Positions 19,916 through 30,452 are shown, counted from the first letter of the stretch. The stretch: 64,000 nucleotides of DNA from Noviherbaspirillum saxi (GCF_003591035.1 NZ_QYUO01000002.1:1-64000), one strand, 5' to 3'. Numbers and translations are program-made. The notes: generated from the letters alone by a model not told the origin.

Positions 19916-20752
19916 ATGCAATGGTTACGCCAATTATTTTCAAGAGAAAAGCCCCGCATCCCCGATGAGATGTGGCGGGCTACCCTGAACCGCCTGCCGT
20001 TTCTGCAGCGTCTTTCCCAGGACGACCTGCTGCGCCTGAAAGGCTTGTCGGAAGCCCTGCTTGCACGCAAAAGCTTTACCGGCGCGGGCGCCTTCGACCT
20101 GACCGACGATATCGCGGTCCAGATTGCTGCGCAGGCGTGCCTTCCAGTGCTAAACCTGACGCTTGACCTGTACGACGACATGGTCGGAATCATCATTTAT
20201 CCCGCTGCCTTCGTCATTCCGCAGGCGGAAATGGATGAAGCCGGCGTCGTGCACGAATGGCATGAACCCGTATCGGGCGAAGCGCTGGATGCCGGCGGCG
20301 CTGTCGTGCTGTCGTGGGAAGACGCTGCCGACACCGACGTGGCCGGCTATAACGTGGTGATCCATGAATTCGCCCACAAGCTGGACATGGCCAATGGCCC
20401 GCCGAACGGATTTCCGCCCTTTCTGCCGGCCTGGCACCGGGAACTCGATGCACGCGAATGGCAACAAGTGTTTTCCGGCGCCTATGACGACTTTATGCAT
20501 AGGGTCGAAAAGCTGGAACGGGCCTTACCGGAGCATTTTGACGATACGGATCCTGCCCATGCGGCCATGTACGATGACTTGTCGGCCGATCTACCGCTCG
20601 ATCCCTATGCAGCCAAGCACCCGGCAGAGTTTTTTGCAGTCGCATCGGAAGCCTTCTTCGTTTTGCCGGAAACCCTGGCCGGCGCTTACCCTGACGTGTA
20701 TCGTTTACTCTCCAGGTATTACCGGCAGGACCCGCTTTCCATGTCCCAGTGA
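19916..20752 (+). CDS. mtfA: MtfA-like zinc peptidase (M90)
   Basis: MtfA is a cytosolic zinc peptidase that in E. coli binds the glucose regulator Mlc. The 278-residue product carries VIHEFAHKLDMANG near residues 148-161 (HExxH) and the downstream PAEFFAVASEAFF, whose Glu completes the metal site in this family. The N-terminal ALLARKSFTGAG segment also matches. Mlc itself is not in the window, so a link to PTS control is by family only. Confidence 0.88.
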   Translation: MQWLRQLFSREKPRIPDEMWRATLNRLPFLQRLSQDDLLRLKGLSEALLARKSFTGAGAFDLTDDIAVQIAAQACLPVLNLTLDLYDDMVGIIIYPAAFVIPQAEMDEAGVVHEWHEPVSGEALDAGGAVVLSWEDAADTDVAGYNVVIHEFAHKLDMANGPPNGFPPFLPAWHRELDAREWQQVFSGAYDDFMHRVEKLERALPEHFDDTDPAHAAMYDDLSADLPLDPYAAKHPAEFFAVASEAFFVLPETLAGAYPDVYRLLSRYYRQDPLSMSQ

Positions 20753-20811
20753 GGCGCGGGTACCGCCGCGATTGTCATTCTGACACCCCATGATGTCCTT
20801 GCAAGGGAGAA

Positions 20812-20834
20812 AAGCGCGGGAAAGCGCTTATAAT
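20812..20834 (+). promoter_or_regulatory. Putative ribF promoter -10 with adjoining dyad
   Basis: A perfect TATAAT lies at 20829-20834, 34 bases before the ribF ATG. It is directly preceded by the dyad AAGCGC GGGAAA GCGCTT (20812-20829). No good -35 sits at the right distance. The dyad may be an operator or fortuitous. Confidence 0.4.
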
Positions 20835-20868
20835 CATTGGTTTTGCATCATAGCTCCGAGCCATCTCC

Positions 20869-21846
20869 ATGAAGGTATTTCGCGGACTTCCCAACGCTGC
20901 ATCGCGGGCGCCCTGTGCGCTAACGATAGGCAATTTCGACGGCGTGCATCGCGGCCATCAGGCCTTGCTTGCGCACGTGCGCGACGCGGCGACCAAGCTC
21001 GGCGTAGAAGCAGCGGTCATGACGTTCGAGCCGCATCCGCGCGAATTCTTCGCGCGCCTGGCGGGTGACCTGTCGCGCTCGCCGACCCGTATCGCCAATC
21101 TGCGCGACAAACTGCAATCCCTGTCGAACGCCGGCATCGACCGTGTCATCGTCGAGCATTTCAGCGCGCATTTCGCGGCCATGTCGCCGGAAGACTTTGT
21201 CGAAAAAGTGCTGGTAGAAGGCCTGCACGTGAAATGGCTGATGGTGGGTGAAGACTTTTGCTACGGCGCCAAGCGCGCGGGGAATGTCGCTCGCCTGATC
21301 GAAGCCGGGAAAAAATACGGCTTTCATGTCGAAGCGATGCCGACGGTGACCAACGAAGGGACACGTATCTCTTCATCCGCGGTGCGTGCCGCGCTGGCCG
21401 ACAGCAATTTCGCACTGGCCGCGCAATTGCTTGGCCACCCTTACGCCATTTCCGGCCACGTCACCCATGGTAAAAAACTGGGCCGCACGATCGGCTTTCC
21501 GACACTGAACCTGCGCATCGCGCACAAGCGCCCCGCCCTGTCCGGCATTTTCGTCGTCCAGGTACATGGTTTGGCTGAACAGCCACTGGCGGGCGTCGCC
21601 AGCCTCGGCGTGCGGCCGACGGTGGAAGACAGCGGACGCGTACTGCTGGAAACCTATCTGCTCGACTATGCGCAACAGTGCTACGGCAAGGTGGTGCGCG
21701 TGGAATTCCTGAAAAAGCTTCGGGACGAGGAAAAATTTGTCGACCTGCCGACTCTGACCGCCGCGATCGAGCGCGATACGGAACAGGCACGTGAGTTTTT
21801 CAAGGCACGCGAAGCGCTCGCCGTATCGGCCACCGACCGAATTTGA
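20869..21846 (+). CDS. ribF: Bifunctional riboflavin kinase / FAD synthetase
   Basis: RibF phosphorylates riboflavin to FMN and adenylylates it to FAD. The N-terminal FAD synthetase domain shows [14 protein letters not shown] (nucleotidyl-transfer HxGH-like motif) near residues 24-37. The C-terminal flavokinase shows [16 protein letters not shown] near 200. Length is 325 residues, as usual. It opens a plus-strand run ribF, ileS, lspA, coaBC, dut, with ileS starting 58 bases after its stop, the classical ribF-ileS-lspA order of proteobacteria. Confidence 0.96.
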   Translation: MKVFRGLPNAASRAPCALTIGNFDGVHRGHQALLAHVRDAATKLGVEAAVMTFEPHPREFFARLAGDLSRSPTRIANLRDKLQSLSNAGIDRVIVEHFSAHFAAMSPEDFVEKVLVEGLHVKWLMVGEDFCYGAKRAGNVARLIEAGKKYGFHVEAMPTVTNEGTRISSSAVRAALADSNFALAAQLLGHPYAISGHVTHGKKLGRTIGFPTLNLRIAHKRPALSGIFVVQVHGLAEQPLAGVASLGVRPTVEDSGRVLLETYLLDYAQQCYGKVVRVEFLKKLRDEEKFVDLPTLTAAIERDTEQAREFFKAREALAVSATDRI

Positions 21847-21904
21847 GGATCGGACGATTGCAGCATCCCGTTTGATCCACCGAATTTTTACCATTGAAAT
21901 CACC

Positions 21905-24754
21905 ATGTCCGAGCAAAAAAACAAGTATCCGGTCAACCTGACCGAAACCGCCTTTCCCATGCGCGGCGACCTTGCCAAGCGCGAACCGAAATGGGTCAAG
22001 GAATGGCAGGATAAGAAAATCTATCAGCGTATCCGCAAGGCCTCCAAGGGCCGTCCGAAATTCATCCTGCACGATGGCCCGCCCTATGCCAACGGCGACA
22101 TCCATATCGGCCATGCCGTCAACAAGATCCTGAAAGACATGATCGTCAAGGCACGCAACATGGCGGGCTTTGACGCGCAATATGTGCCGGGCTGGGACTG
22201 CCACGGCATGCCGATCGAAATCCAGATCGAAAAGCAGTTCGGCAAGAACCTGCCGACTGCCGAGGTGCTGGCCAAGTCGCGCGCCTATGCATCCGAACAG
22301 ATCGAACGCCAGAAAAAAGACTTTATCCGTCTGGGCGTGCTGGGCGAATGGGACAACCCATACAAGACCATGAACTTCGGCAATGAAGCGGACGAGATTC
22401 GTGCGCTCGGTGCCATCCTCGACAAGGGCTATGTGTACCGCGGCCTGAAGCCGGTCAACTGGTGCTTCGATTGCGGTTCGGCGCTGGCCGAAGCCGAAGT
22501 CGAATATCAGGACAAGCGCGATCCGGCGGTGGACGTCGGCTTCCCGTTCGCGGAGCCCGACAAGCTGGCTCAAGCCTTCGGCCTGCCGAAACTGCCGACT
22601 GAAAAAGGTTATGTCCTGATCTGGACCACGACTCCATGGACCATTCCGGCCAACCAGGCGTTGAATGTGCATCCCGAATACGATTACGCGCTGGTGCAGA
22701 CCGAGCGCAACGGCGAACCGTTGCTACTGCTGCTCGCCAGCGACCTGGTCGAAGCTTCGCTGCAGCGCTATGGACTTAGTGGCAAGGTGATCGCGACCAC
22801 CAAGGGCGAAGCCCTGTCGCTGATCAATTTCCGCCATCCATTGGCGCACCTCGACAAGGGTTACGACCGCATGTCGCCGATCTATCTCGGCGAGTATGTG
22901 ACGCTGGATACCGGTACCGGCATCGTTCACTCTTCACCCGCCTACGGTATCGAAGACTTCCAGTCATGCAAGGCGCACGGCATGAAGGACGATGACATCC
23001 TCAATCCTGTGATGGGTGACGGCAAATATGCGTCCTGGCTGCCTTTCTTCGGCGGCCTGAACATCTGGGAAGCGTCGAAGCCTATCTGCGCGAAACTGGA
23101 TGAGGCCGGCTCGCTATTCAAGCTAGTCATGTTCGACCACAGCTACATGCATTGCTGGCGTCACAAGACGCCTATCGTCTATCGCGCGACTTCGCAATGG
23201 TTCGCCGGCATGGATCGCAAGCCCAAGGACAATGGACCGACGCTGCGCGAGACCGCATTGGCAGGCATCGAGGCGACTGCATTCTTCCCTAGCTGGGGCA
23301 AGGCCCGCCTGCATGGCATGATCGCCAACCGCCCCGACTGGACCTTGTCGCGCCAGCGTCAGTGGGGCGTGCCGATGGCGTTCTTCGTACACAAGGAAAC
23401 CGGTGAGCTGCACCCACGCACACCCGAACTGCTGGAACAGGTTGCCAAGCGTGTCGAACAGCACGGCATCGAAGCCTGGCAGGCGCTCGACCCCAAGGAA
23501 TTGCTCGGGGCCGAAGCCGACATGTACGTGAAAAACAAGGATACGCTTGACGTCTGGTTCGACTCCGGCACCACCCACCAGACCGTACTGCGCGGCTCGC
23601 ACGCCGAACAATCGGCCTTCCCGGCCGACCTGTATCTGGAAGGTTCGGACCAGCACCGCGGCTGGTTCCATTCTTCGTTGCTGACCTCGGCCATGATCAA
23701 CGGCCGCGCGCCTTACAAGGCGCTGCTGACGCACGGCTTCGTGGTCGATGGCGAAGGCAAGAAGATGTCCAAGTCCAAGGGCAATGTGGTGGCGCCGCAA
23801 AAGGTGTCGGATACATTGGGTGCGGAAATCCTGCGCCTGTGGGTTGCATCCACCGATTACTCGGGCGAATTGTCGGTCTCCGATGAAATCCTGAAACGTG
23901 TAGTGGAAGCCTATCGCCGCATCCGCAACACCTTGCGCTTCCTGCTCGCCAATACTTCCGACTTCGATCCGGCCAGGGATGCGGTGCCTGTTGCCGACCT
24001 GTTTGAAATCGACCGTTACGCGATTGCCCGCATGGCCGAACTGCAGGCCGATATCCTGCAGCACTACGAAGTGTTCGAATTTCATCCGGTGGTCTCCAGA
24101 CTGCAGATGTATTGTTCGGAAGACCTGGGCGGCTTTTATCTCGATATCCTCAAGGACCGTCTGTACACCGGCGGCACCGGCTCCGTGGCCCGGCGCTCGG
24201 CGCAGACCGCAATCTGGCATATCACGCAGGCGTTGCTGCGCGTGATGGCTCCGGTTCTTTCATTTACTGCGGAAGAAGCCTGGGCCGTGTTCGCGGGTCC
24301 CGACGCTTATGCGGCCAGCGACGAAACCATTTTCACGCAGACGTATTACGCGCTGCCTGAAGTCGCCGATCGCGAGGCATTGCTGTCCAAGTTTGCAACC
24401 CTGCGGGAAGTACGGACCACCGTCACCAAGCAGCTTGAAGAAGTACGCGCCGCCGGCGGCATCGGCTCTTCTCTCCAGGCGGAAATCGAAATCAAGGCGA
24501 GCGGTGAAAAATTCAAGCTGCTCCATGGTCTTGGCGACGATTTGAAGTTCGTGTTCATCACCTCGGAAGCACGGCTGACGCAGGTCGCCAACGAATCGGA
24601 TGAAACCGTGACGGTAACACCTTCGTCGCACCAGAAATGCGAACGCTGCTGGCATTACCGTGCCGATGTCGGTGCGCATGCCGATCATCGGGGCCTTTGC
24701 GGACGCTGTGTCAGCAACCTGTTCGGCCGCGGCGAAGTACGCAAGTACGCCTGA
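21905..24754 (+). CDS. ileS: Isoleucyl-tRNA synthetase
   Basis: This class I synthetase of 949 residues has [16 protein letters not shown] (HIGH motif, near residue 67), [10 protein letters not shown], the editing-domain region around [20 protein letters not shown] (KMSKS, near 619) and a C-terminal zinc ribbon [15 protein letters not shown]. The ATG at 21905 ([12 protein letters not shown]) is preferred over a longer in-frame upstream start that would overlap ribF. All domains are complete. Confidence 0.98.
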   Translation: MSEQKNKYPVNLTETAFPMRGDLAKREPKWVKEWQDKKIYQRIRKASKGRPKFILHDGPPYANGDIHIGHAVNKILKDMIVKARNMAGFDAQYVPGWDCHGMPIEIQIEKQFGKNLPTAEVLAKSRAYASEQIERQKKDFIRLGVLGEWDNPYKTMNFGNEADEIRALGAILDKGYVYRGLKPVNWCFDCGSALAEAEVEYQDKRDPAVDVGFPFAEPDKLAQAFGLPKLPTEKGYVLIWTTTPWTIPANQALNVHPEYDYALVQTERNGEPLLLLLASDLVEASLQRYGLSGKVIATTKGEALSLINFRHPLAHLDKGYDRMSPIYLGEYVTLDTGTGIVHSSPAYGIEDFQSCKAHGMKDDDILNPVMGDGKYASWLPFFGGLNIWEASKPICAKLDEAGSLFKLVMFDHSYMHCWRHKTPIVYRATSQWFAGMDRKPKDNGPTLRETALAGIEATAFFPSWGKARLHGMIANRPDWTLSRQRQWGVPMAFFVHKETGELHPRTPELLEQVAKRVEQHGIEAWQALDPKELLGAEADMYVKNKDTLDVWFDSGTTHQTVLRGSHAEQSAFPADLYLEGSDQHRGWFHSSLLTSAMINGRAPYKALLTHGFVVDGEGKKMSKSKGNVVAPQKVSDTLGAEILRLWVASTDYSGELSVSDEILKRVVEAYRRIRNTLRFLLANTSDFDPARDAVPVADLFEIDRYAIARMAELQADILQHYEVFEFHPVVSRLQMYCSEDLGGFYLDILKDRLYTGGTGSVARRSAQTAIWHITQALLRVMAPVLSFTAEEAWAVFAGPDAYAASDETIFTQTYYALPEVADREALLSKFATLREVRTTVTKQLEEVRAAGGIGSSLQAEIEIKASGEKFKLLHGLGDDLKFVFITSEARLTQVANESDETVTVTPSSHQKCERCWHYRADVGAHADHRGLCGRCVSNLFGRGEVRKYA

Positions 24755-24812
24755 CGGGTGCATACTTGCCGGCGTTCCTGGCATCGACGTCGGCTTCATG
24801 CGCAGACTGATG

Positions 24813-24844
24813 CCCGCCCTCTCCCGCAAACGGGCGAGGGCGGG
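24813..24844 (+). terminator. GC-rich hairpin between ileS and lspA
   Basis: CCCGCCCTCTCCCG pairs with CGGGCGAGGGCGGG, with one mismatch, around the loop CAAA. No T-tract follows. It may trim expression between cotranscribed genes. Confidence 0.45.
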
Positions 24845-24903
24845 TAAACGTCAATCACGGCTATGCAGGCTTTGACTCGGCAAACTACATTACTTCCACA
24901 TTC

Positions 24904-25425
24904 ATGGCATCCAAACAAAAAAGCTTCAAGACCCTGTCCGCCAGTCCGCGCATCAGCATCGCACCATGGCTGGGTATCGCCGCCATCATTGTCCTGATCG
25001 ACCAGATTACCAAGGTCACGGTCAACAAGCTGTTTGTGTTCGGCGAATCCCGTCCCGTCACCTCATTTTTCAATCTGGTTCTGGCATATAACAAGGGGGC
25101 GGCCTTCAGTTTCCTGGCCAGTGAATCCGGTTGGCAACGATATGTGTTCACCGCGATTGCGATTGTCGCGGTTATCTTTATTATTTATCTGCTGAAGCGG
25201 CATGCGGGGCAAAGACTGTTTTGCTGGGCGCTGGCGCTTATTCTCGGCGGAGCAATCGGCAACCTGATCGACCGGATGATTTACGGTCACGTCATCGATT
25301 TCCTGGATTTCTATATTCCGAACTCTAGTCTGCCGCACTGGCCGGCGTTCAATGTCGCCGACATGGCGATCGTCGGAGGCGCGGCAATGTTCATCATTGA
25401 TGAATTGCGACGCGTCGGCAAATAA
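24904..25425 (+). CDS. lspA: Lipoprotein signal peptidase (signal peptidase II)
   Basis: LspA cleaves the signal peptide of diacylglyceryl-modified prolipoproteins. The 173-residue integral membrane protein has four hydrophobic segments. Its conserved boxes are [34 protein letters not shown] and [11 protein letters not shown]. The aspartates in the last two form the catalytic pair. The start at 24904 gives a slightly extended N-terminus before the first membrane segment at about residue 20. Palindrome B follows 22 bases after the stop. Confidence 0.96.
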   Translation: MASKQKSFKTLSASPRISIAPWLGIAAIIVLIDQITKVTVNKLFVFGESRPVTSFFNLVLAYNKGAAFSFLASESGWQRYVFTAIAIVAVIFIIYLLKRHAGQRLFCWALALILGGAIGNLIDRMIYGHVIDFLDFYIPNSSLPHWPAFNVADMAIVGGAAMFIIDELRRVGK

Positions 25426-25447
25426 CTTCTTGGCAACACTGATACAC

Positions 25448-25610
25448 TAGTGGGTCACTTGGCAATGGGATACGCAAATAAAAGCGATGGATTTTTGTGC
25501 CAGGCTAGGCGCCAAGCACAGCGATAGCGGGTCTATCGCGCGCATTGGCAACGACGCATGGCGCGAAAAGACATGCTTTTATGCGTATCCTGTTGCCAAG
25601 TGACCCACTA
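25448..25610. repeat. Palindromic repeat, copy B (163 bp)
   Basis: The terminal arm TAGTGGGTCACTTGGCAA (25448-25465) is repeated exactly inverted at 25593-25610. Pairing continues through GGATACGCA and AAAAGC for about 37 bases. The centre is GCGATAGCGGGTCTATCGC, then CAACGACGCATGG. The inner left part GCGATGGATTTTTGTGCCAGGC matches copy A in short blocks; the terminal arms do not. It fills the lspA-coaBC spacer. Confidence 0.85.
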
Positions 25611-25636
25611 ATATTCCGTCATATTGGGAAACGCGC

Positions 25637-26827
25637 ATGGATCTCGCCCGTCAACGAATCGTCCTCGGCCTCACCGGAGGCGTCGCCTGCTACAAGGCAG
25701 CCGAGCTTACGCGCGCACTGGTCAAGGCAGGGGCGTCGGTTCAGGTGGTAATGACCGATGCGGCGACCCATTTCATCACCCCGGTCACCATGCAGGCGCT
25801 GTCCGGCCGTCCCGTCTATACGGATCAATGGGACGGGCGTATCTCCAACAACATGCCTCACATCGATTTGACGCGCGACGCAGACGCCATTGTGATTGCG
25901 CCCTGTTCGGCCGACTTCATGTTCAAGCTGGCACACGGCGCATGTGATGACTTGCTGTCGACCCTGTGCGTGGCACGGCCGATGACCGTGCCCTTGTTCG
26001 TGGCGCCGGCGATGAACGTGGAAATGTGGCAGAACGCGGCGACACAACGCAATGCAGCGATACTGCGCGCCGACGGCATCGGCATCCTCGGCCCCGATGC
26101 GGGCGAACAGGCCTGCGGAGAAACCGGCATGGGACGCATGCTGGAACCGGAGCAACTGCTGGAAGAAATCATCGCCGCCTTCCGACCCAAGATCCTGGCC
26201 AACAAGCGTGTGCTGGTGACGGCGGGACCGACCTTCGAACCCATTGATCCGGTGCGGGGAATCACCAATCTTTCATCGGGCAAGATGGGCTATGCAATAG
26301 CGCGTGCCGCGCGCCAGGCAGGTGCCGAAGTCACACTAGTCTCCGGACCCACGGGATTGCCGGCACCCTATGGCGTACATCGCATCAACGTACAAACAGC
26401 GCAACAGATGCATGACGTCGTGCTGTCACGCGCTGCCGGGCACGAAATCTTTGTGGCGGTAGCCGCTGTGGCCGACTGGCGGATCGCGAACGCCAGTGCG
26501 CAAAAGCTGAAAAAGAATGAAGCGGGCGATGTGCCGCAACTGCAGTTCGAACCCAATCCGGACATCCTGGCGGCCGTCGCCTCCCTGCAAAACAAACCAT
26601 ACTGCGTAGGTTTCGCGGCCGAATCAGAAAATCTGCTTGAATATGGCGAAGCCAAGCGCAAACGCAAAGGCATTCCGCTATTGGTCGGGAATATCGGCCA
26701 TCAAACCTTCGGCAAGGATGAAAACGAACTGGTGCTATTCGACGACAAGGGCCATCAATCCCTGCCGCGCGCCGACAAGCAGGAGCTGGCGCGTCAGCTC
26801 ATCGGCGAGATCGCTGCACGCATCTGA
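25637..26827 (+). CDS. coaBC: Bifunctional phosphopantothenoylcysteine decarboxylase / phosphopantothenate-cysteine ligase
   Basis: CoaBC carries out two steps of coenzyme A synthesis. The N-terminal flavin-dependent CoaC domain opens RIVLGLTGGVACYKAAEL and includes PAMNVEMW. The C-terminal CoaB domain opens VLVTAGPTFEPIDPVRGI with TNLSSGKMGYAIA and ends with VGNIGHQTFGKDENEL. The 396-residue length is normal. The gene follows palindrome B, which separates it from lspA by 211 bases, so it may have its own promoter. Confidence 0.96.
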   Translation: MDLARQRIVLGLTGGVACYKAAELTRALVKAGASVQVVMTDAATHFITPVTMQALSGRPVYTDQWDGRISNNMPHIDLTRDADAIVIAPCSADFMFKLAHGACDDLLSTLCVARPMTVPLFVAPAMNVEMWQNAATQRNAAILRADGIGILGPDAGEQACGETGMGRMLEPEQLLEEIIAAFRPKILANKRVLVTAGPTFEPIDPVRGITNLSSGKMGYAIARAARQAGAEVTLVSGPTGLPAPYGVHRINVQTAQQMHDVVLSRAAGHEIFVAVAAVADWRIANASAQKLKKNEAGDVPQLQFEPNPDILAAVASLQNKPYCVGFAAESENLLEYGEAKRKRKGIPLLVGNIGHQTFGKDENELVLFDDKGHQSLPRADKQELARQLIGEIAARI

Positions 26828-26895
26828 ATCCATAAGCTGTATTTTTTTGTAAGCCCTGGCGCAATGATGGGCGCCCTACTTTATCCTCACAATTA

Positions 26896-27345
26896 ATGAA
26901 GACAATCGAAGTCAAAATTCTCGACCCGCGCATGAATGAGCAATTGCCGGCCTACGCCACAGCAGGCAGCGCCGGTCTGGACCTGCGCGCCTGCCTCGAC
27001 GCGCCTCTCACGATACGGCCGGGAGAAACGCATCTTGTTCCCACGGGCCTGGCGATTCACCTTGCCGATCCTCGCTACGCCGCGATGATCCTGCCACGCA
27101 GCGGCATGGGCCACAAGCATGGCATCGTACTGGGAAATCTGGTCGGTCTGATCGATTCCGATTACCAAGGCCAACTGATGGTGTCGACCTGGAATCGCGG
27201 CCAGACCGAATTCACCCTGAACCCGATGGAGCGACTCGCTCAACTGGTGATCGTCCCCGTGCTGCAGGTCGGTTTCCAGGTCGTCGACGAATTCGATACC
27301 AGCGAACGCGGCGCGGGTGGTTTCGGCAGCACTGGAAAACATTGA
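26896..27345 (+). CDS. dut: dUTP diphosphatase
   Basis: Dut hydrolyses dUTP to dUMP and keeps uracil out of DNA. The 149-residue trimeric type shows [10 protein letters not shown] (motif 1), [15 protein letters not shown] (motif 2), [11 protein letters not shown] (motif 3), ERLAQLVI (motif 4) and the C-terminal P-loop-like [12 protein letters not shown] (motif 5). All five motifs are intact. It follows coaBC by 68 bases, the common coaBC-dut pairing. Confidence 0.97.
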   Translation: MKTIEVKILDPRMNEQLPAYATAGSAGLDLRACLDAPLTIRPGETHLVPTGLAIHLADPRYAAMILPRSGMGHKHGIVLGNLVGLIDSDYQGQLMVSTWNRGQTEFTLNPMERLAQLVIVPVLQVGFQVVDEFDTSERGAGGFGSTGKH

Positions 27346-27358
27346 AAAGGTTAGATTG

Positions 27359-28465
27359 ATGCCAGTTATCACGCGACTTCGCCCGCTCCTGCGGATGGCA
27401 AACATGCGCAATGGAGTGTTAATCCCCGTAGCGCTTGTGCTGGCGGCATGTGCGACCACGACGCCTACCGCTCCGCCCGACGTGGTGCAAAAGCCGGCGG
27501 AACCTGCCGTGCGCCCCGCTCCTCCTGCACCGCCCACACAGGAAGATCTGGCGCTGGCGTCACTGGCAAGCTTGCAGGATCGTCTGTACCGGGTAGCTGC
27601 ACCATTGTTGGTCAACAATGCGGAATTGTGCAAGGCGAATGCGCGCAATCTGCTCGGCTTCACTGCCAAGAACCGCTTCTCGTACTCAACCGAGTATGTC
27701 GCTGCCGCGCAAAAATCCCTGAAGCTCGGCGACAAGCTGCAGGTCATGGGCGTGCTGCCGGGTAGCGGCGCGGCTCGCGCCGGGGTGCAGGTAGGTGATG
27801 TGCTGCTGTCAGTCGAGGACAAGCAGCTCCCGGACGGCGAAAACGCCGAACGCCAGGCGGCCGGCATCCTGGCGCCGTTGGTCACCCGTCGTTCAACGGT
27901 GAAAATTGCCGTTCTGCGCGATGGCAGCAATCTGTCGTTGAATGTTCCGCTAACCTTTGCCTGCGCGTATGGCATAGAGTTGGGTAATACCGACAATGCG
28001 ACCGCTTATGCGGACGGACACCGTATCCTGATCTCGCGCGGCATGATGAACTTTGCACGGACCGACGAAGAACTGGCCTATGTGCTGGCCAAGGAAATGG
28101 CGCATAACACGCTGGCGCATCCAACACGACAGCGCATGAGCGCCACGGTCGGCGGCATCATCGACAATCTGACGCGTATGCGACCCGACATGAGTTCCAT
28201 GAGCGGCCTGGCAGGTGTCAAGCCGATGCCGCAAGAACTGGATGCGATTGCCGACCGGCTGTCGCTGTACATGCTGGTTCGTGCCGGCTACCAGGTGGAT
28301 AATGTGGTGCCGTTCTGGCGCAGGGTTGCTTCGCAATATCCCGCAAGCATGCCGAACGGCTACACCGCAATGCACCCAGGGACGAACTTCCGTACCGCTG
28401 CAATGGAACGCACCTTGAAAGATATCCGAGCCAAGCAGGCTGCGAACAAGCCGATGATGCCGTAA
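27359..28465 (+). CDS. PDZ / M48-like lipoprotein with altered zinc ligands
   Basis: The product has a lipobox (LVLAAC, Cys near residue 37), a Pro-rich linker, a PDZ-like region (LPGSGAARAGVQVGDVLLSV) and a C-terminal M48-type domain. The expected HExxH reads KEMAH near residue 245 (AYVLAKEMAHNTLAHP). The downstream glutamate box reads LDAIADRL rather than ExxAD. Two of three zinc ligands are therefore changed, which suggests a non-catalytic or altered protein. It starts 13 bases after dut (an earlier in-frame ATG at 27317 overlaps dut; later ones at 27395 and 27404 would keep the lipobox). It lies in the outer or inner membrane facing the periplasm if the lipobox is used. Confidence 0.75.
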   Translation: MPVITRLRPLLRMANMRNGVLIPVALVLAACATTTPTAPPDVVQKPAEPAVRPAPPAPPTQEDLALASLASLQDRLYRVAAPLLVNNAELCKANARNLLGFTAKNRFSYSTEYVAAAQKSLKLGDKLQVMGVLPGSGAARAGVQVGDVLLSVEDKQLPDGENAERQAAGILAPLVTRRSTVKIAVLRDGSNLSLNVPLTFACAYGIELGNTDNATAYADGHRILISRGMMNFARTDEELAYVLAKEMAHNTLAHPTRQRMSATVGGIIDNLTRMRPDMSSMSGLAGVKPMPQELDAIADRLSLYMLVRAGYQVDNVVPFWRRVASQYPASMPNGYTAMHPGTNFRTAAMERTLKDIRAKQAANKPMMP

Positions 28466-28477
28466 TTGCCGAAGGCA

Positions 28478-28508
28478 GAGGTCCTGTTCGCATAACGAAC
28501 AGGACCTC
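28478..28508. terminator. Convergent hairpin terminator
   Basis: GAGGTCCTGTTCG pairs perfectly with CGAACAGGACCTC around CATAA, between the M48-like gene and the opposing acetyltransferase gene. Confidence 0.65.
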
Positions 28509-28576
28509 ATTCAGCTTGCACAGGCTTGTGCTGCTTCACAAGCGCCCTGCCAAGTTGGTTTGTCGACCTTATCGGA

Positions 28577-29098
28577 TCAGTCGGTCTGAGCAAGGCTGCA
28601 CCGGCACGGCGCTTTTTGCGGATAACTTGCGGCAAGCCGCTTGGAGAACAGGATGCCGTCCGTACCGAAAGCCGTTCTGGCAACCGCACCTTCGACAAAG
28701 CCGTTGTGGGCATAGAAGCCCTTTGCGGTAAGCGTGCTGTTCACCTGCAACTGAAGCACACCCCATTCTTTCGCGCGGCATTCCAGCGCTTGCAGCAGGG
28801 CTTTGCCGGTACCGCCAAATCGTGCCTCGGGACTGACGTAGCACAGGACGATCTTGCCCTGCCGCGTCATAATGGCAACGCCCGAAACAACGCCTGAAGA
28901 CACAGCGACGATCGAATAATTCGCGTGGGACCCGAACCAGCAACGCACGGTTTCCGGCGTCTTGTTGGCGAGCCATGCCGATAGAATCGCGACATCATTG
29001 CGATGGTCATCGATACAACATTCTAAAATCGAACGGCGCAGAATATTGCATGCATCAATGGCGTCTTCCGGCCCTGCTGTTCGAATCTCGATGTTCAT
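28577..29098 (-). CDS. GNAT family N-acetyltransferase
   Basis: The 173-residue protein has the GNAT fold layout: MNIEIRTAGPEDAIDACNIL at the start, an acetyl-CoA loop RFGGTGKALLQAL and a C-terminal strand GFYAHNGFVEGAV. The start at 29098 is chosen because the conserved IRxAxPED segment follows it; an upstream ATG at 29149 adds 17 unlikely residues. Substrate unknown. Confidence 0.8.
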   Translation of the reverse strand: MNIEIRTAGPEDAIDACNILRRSILECCIDDHRNDVAILSAWLANKTPETVRCWFGSHANYSIVAVSSGVVSGVAIMTRQGKIVLCYVSPEARFGGTGKALLQALECRAKEWGVLQLQVNSTLTAKGFYAHNGFVEGAVARTAFGTDGILFSKRLAASYPQKAPCRCSLAQTD

Positions 29099-29185
29099 GT
29101 CTGCGGCAACTCGTTGGTACGGCTCAACTATAGGGCCTTTTCGAGTCACTTGTCATCAGGCACGCACCGGATGTTGCTTGAACGT

Positions 29186-30391
29186 TCAATACTCTTGCTT
29201 GCTTTGCAATGTATGCGATAAAAAGAAGCGCAGCATTTCGCGCGAAGCCTTCGGCCCACGGGTGTCGGTATACGAACCGCCCGACTCGCCCCCCAACCAC
29301 GCGTGGCCGGCACCATGCACCAGCCAGTGCTCGCCGACGGGCCGGCCATCCTTATCCTTGTAGATGCGTCGCGTAAAGAAACGCCCTCCGGATTGGCCCG
29401 ATTCCTCAATGACCGCATCCGTAGATCCGGGCGACGCCCTCAGGCATTGCGATATGGCTTGCTCGCCGTTCGCGGGATGGACGGTGGTATCGCGATCGCC
29501 ATGGAATACCACAATCGGTACTACATGGGATAGCGGGGACACTTTCTTGCCGCGCTTTGACGGCATGCCTGTCTTGCCGAGGCCACCGTTCATTGCTCCA
29601 AATGCAGAAGGAACATCATGCGCGACGCGGTAAGGCAGGCCCGAATGCACACCGATTGCTGCATAGATATCCGGATAGGTTGCACCCATGACAGCCGCCA
29701 TCGCGCCACCAGCCGAAAGACCGGCGACATAGACACGACTCCGATCGATATGGAACTCTTCAATCACCGTGCGCGTCATGTCGGCAATCAGCGAAGGCTC
29801 GCCAGCATCGCGCTTCTGGTCATTCGGCTGAAACCAGTTCCAGCAGTTCGATCCGTTTGCGGATTGCATCTGTTCCGGATACAGCACCAGAAAACCCTGC
29901 TCTTCCGCCAGCAAATTCATGCCGGTGCCGGTCGCAAAATCGTCGGGATTCTGCTTGCAGCCATGCAGCATCACCACGAGCGGCATCGGCTGGCCGACGT
30001 AGCTGCGCGGCACATAAAGTTTATAGTTGCGCCTGCCCGCTGCATTGGACTGTGATCTGGAAAGGAATTTTCCATGTCCGGCCTTATCTGCCCTGCCTGC
30101 CTTTCCGTGCCTGACGTCGCTGACGTCTTCAATGTCTTCGACAGGCTGACGATCCGCACTCGGGGTCCACTTGCCGGCCCATTGGTTGCGACGAAAAGGA
30201 TTGATGTTTTTGGCGGTATCGAATGGCTGGGTGACGGTCGCTTCTTCCTCAGAAACCGGTTCGGATTCGGGACTTGCAGGCATGCCGTGCAACGCTCGCT
30301 GGATCGCTTCGGTGGCGGCCATCGGACCTGCACTCTGCAATATTTGGGTGGCTTCGCGCATGCGCGCGAGGAAGCCTTCATCGATTTTCAT
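29186..30391 (-). CDS. PHB depolymerase / LpqC-type esterase
   Basis: The 401-residue protein has an N-terminal region of about 120 residues with low similarity to known folds, then an alpha/beta hydrolase domain. YKLYVPRSYVGQPMPLVVML opens the fold, HGCKQNPDDFATGTGM gives the oxyanion region, GLSAGGAMAAVMG is the nucleophile elbow (Ser), and HGAGHAWLGG carries the catalytic His. This is the family of intracellular PHB depolymerases and feruloyl-type esterases. No signal peptide is evident, which favours a cytoplasmic role. The RHH regulator next to it and a phasin at 61 kb support a polyhydroxyalkanoate function, which remains inferred. Confidence 0.85.
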   Translation of the reverse strand: MKIDEGFLARMREATQILQSAGPMAATEAIQRALHGMPASPESEPVSEEEATVTQPFDTAKNINPFRRNQWAGKWTPSADRQPVEDIEDVSDVRHGKAGRADKAGHGKFLSRSQSNAAGRRNYKLYVPRSYVGQPMPLVVMLHGCKQNPDDFATGTGMNLLAEEQGFLVLYPEQMQSANGSNCWNWFQPNDQKRDAGEPSLIADMTRTVIEEFHIDRSRVYVAGLSAGGAMAAVMGATYPDIYAAIGVHSGLPYRVAHDVPSAFGAMNGGLGKTGMPSKRGKKVSPLSHVVPIVVFHGDRDTTVHPANGEQAISQCLRASPGSTDAVIEESGQSGGRFFTRRIYKDKDGRPVGEHWLVHGAGHAWLGGESGGSYTDTRGPKASREMLRFFLSHTLQSKQEY

Positions 30392-30452
30392 GGAATTCTT
30401 TCGCAAGTCGAGCCATTTCAGCCTGAGTGTGCCGGGCGAGAAAGAAATGGCG

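Noticed and set aside
21847..21904. T-box or riboswitch leader for ileS
   Set aside because: The ribF-ileS spacer is only 58 bases and shows no T-box or specifier structure.
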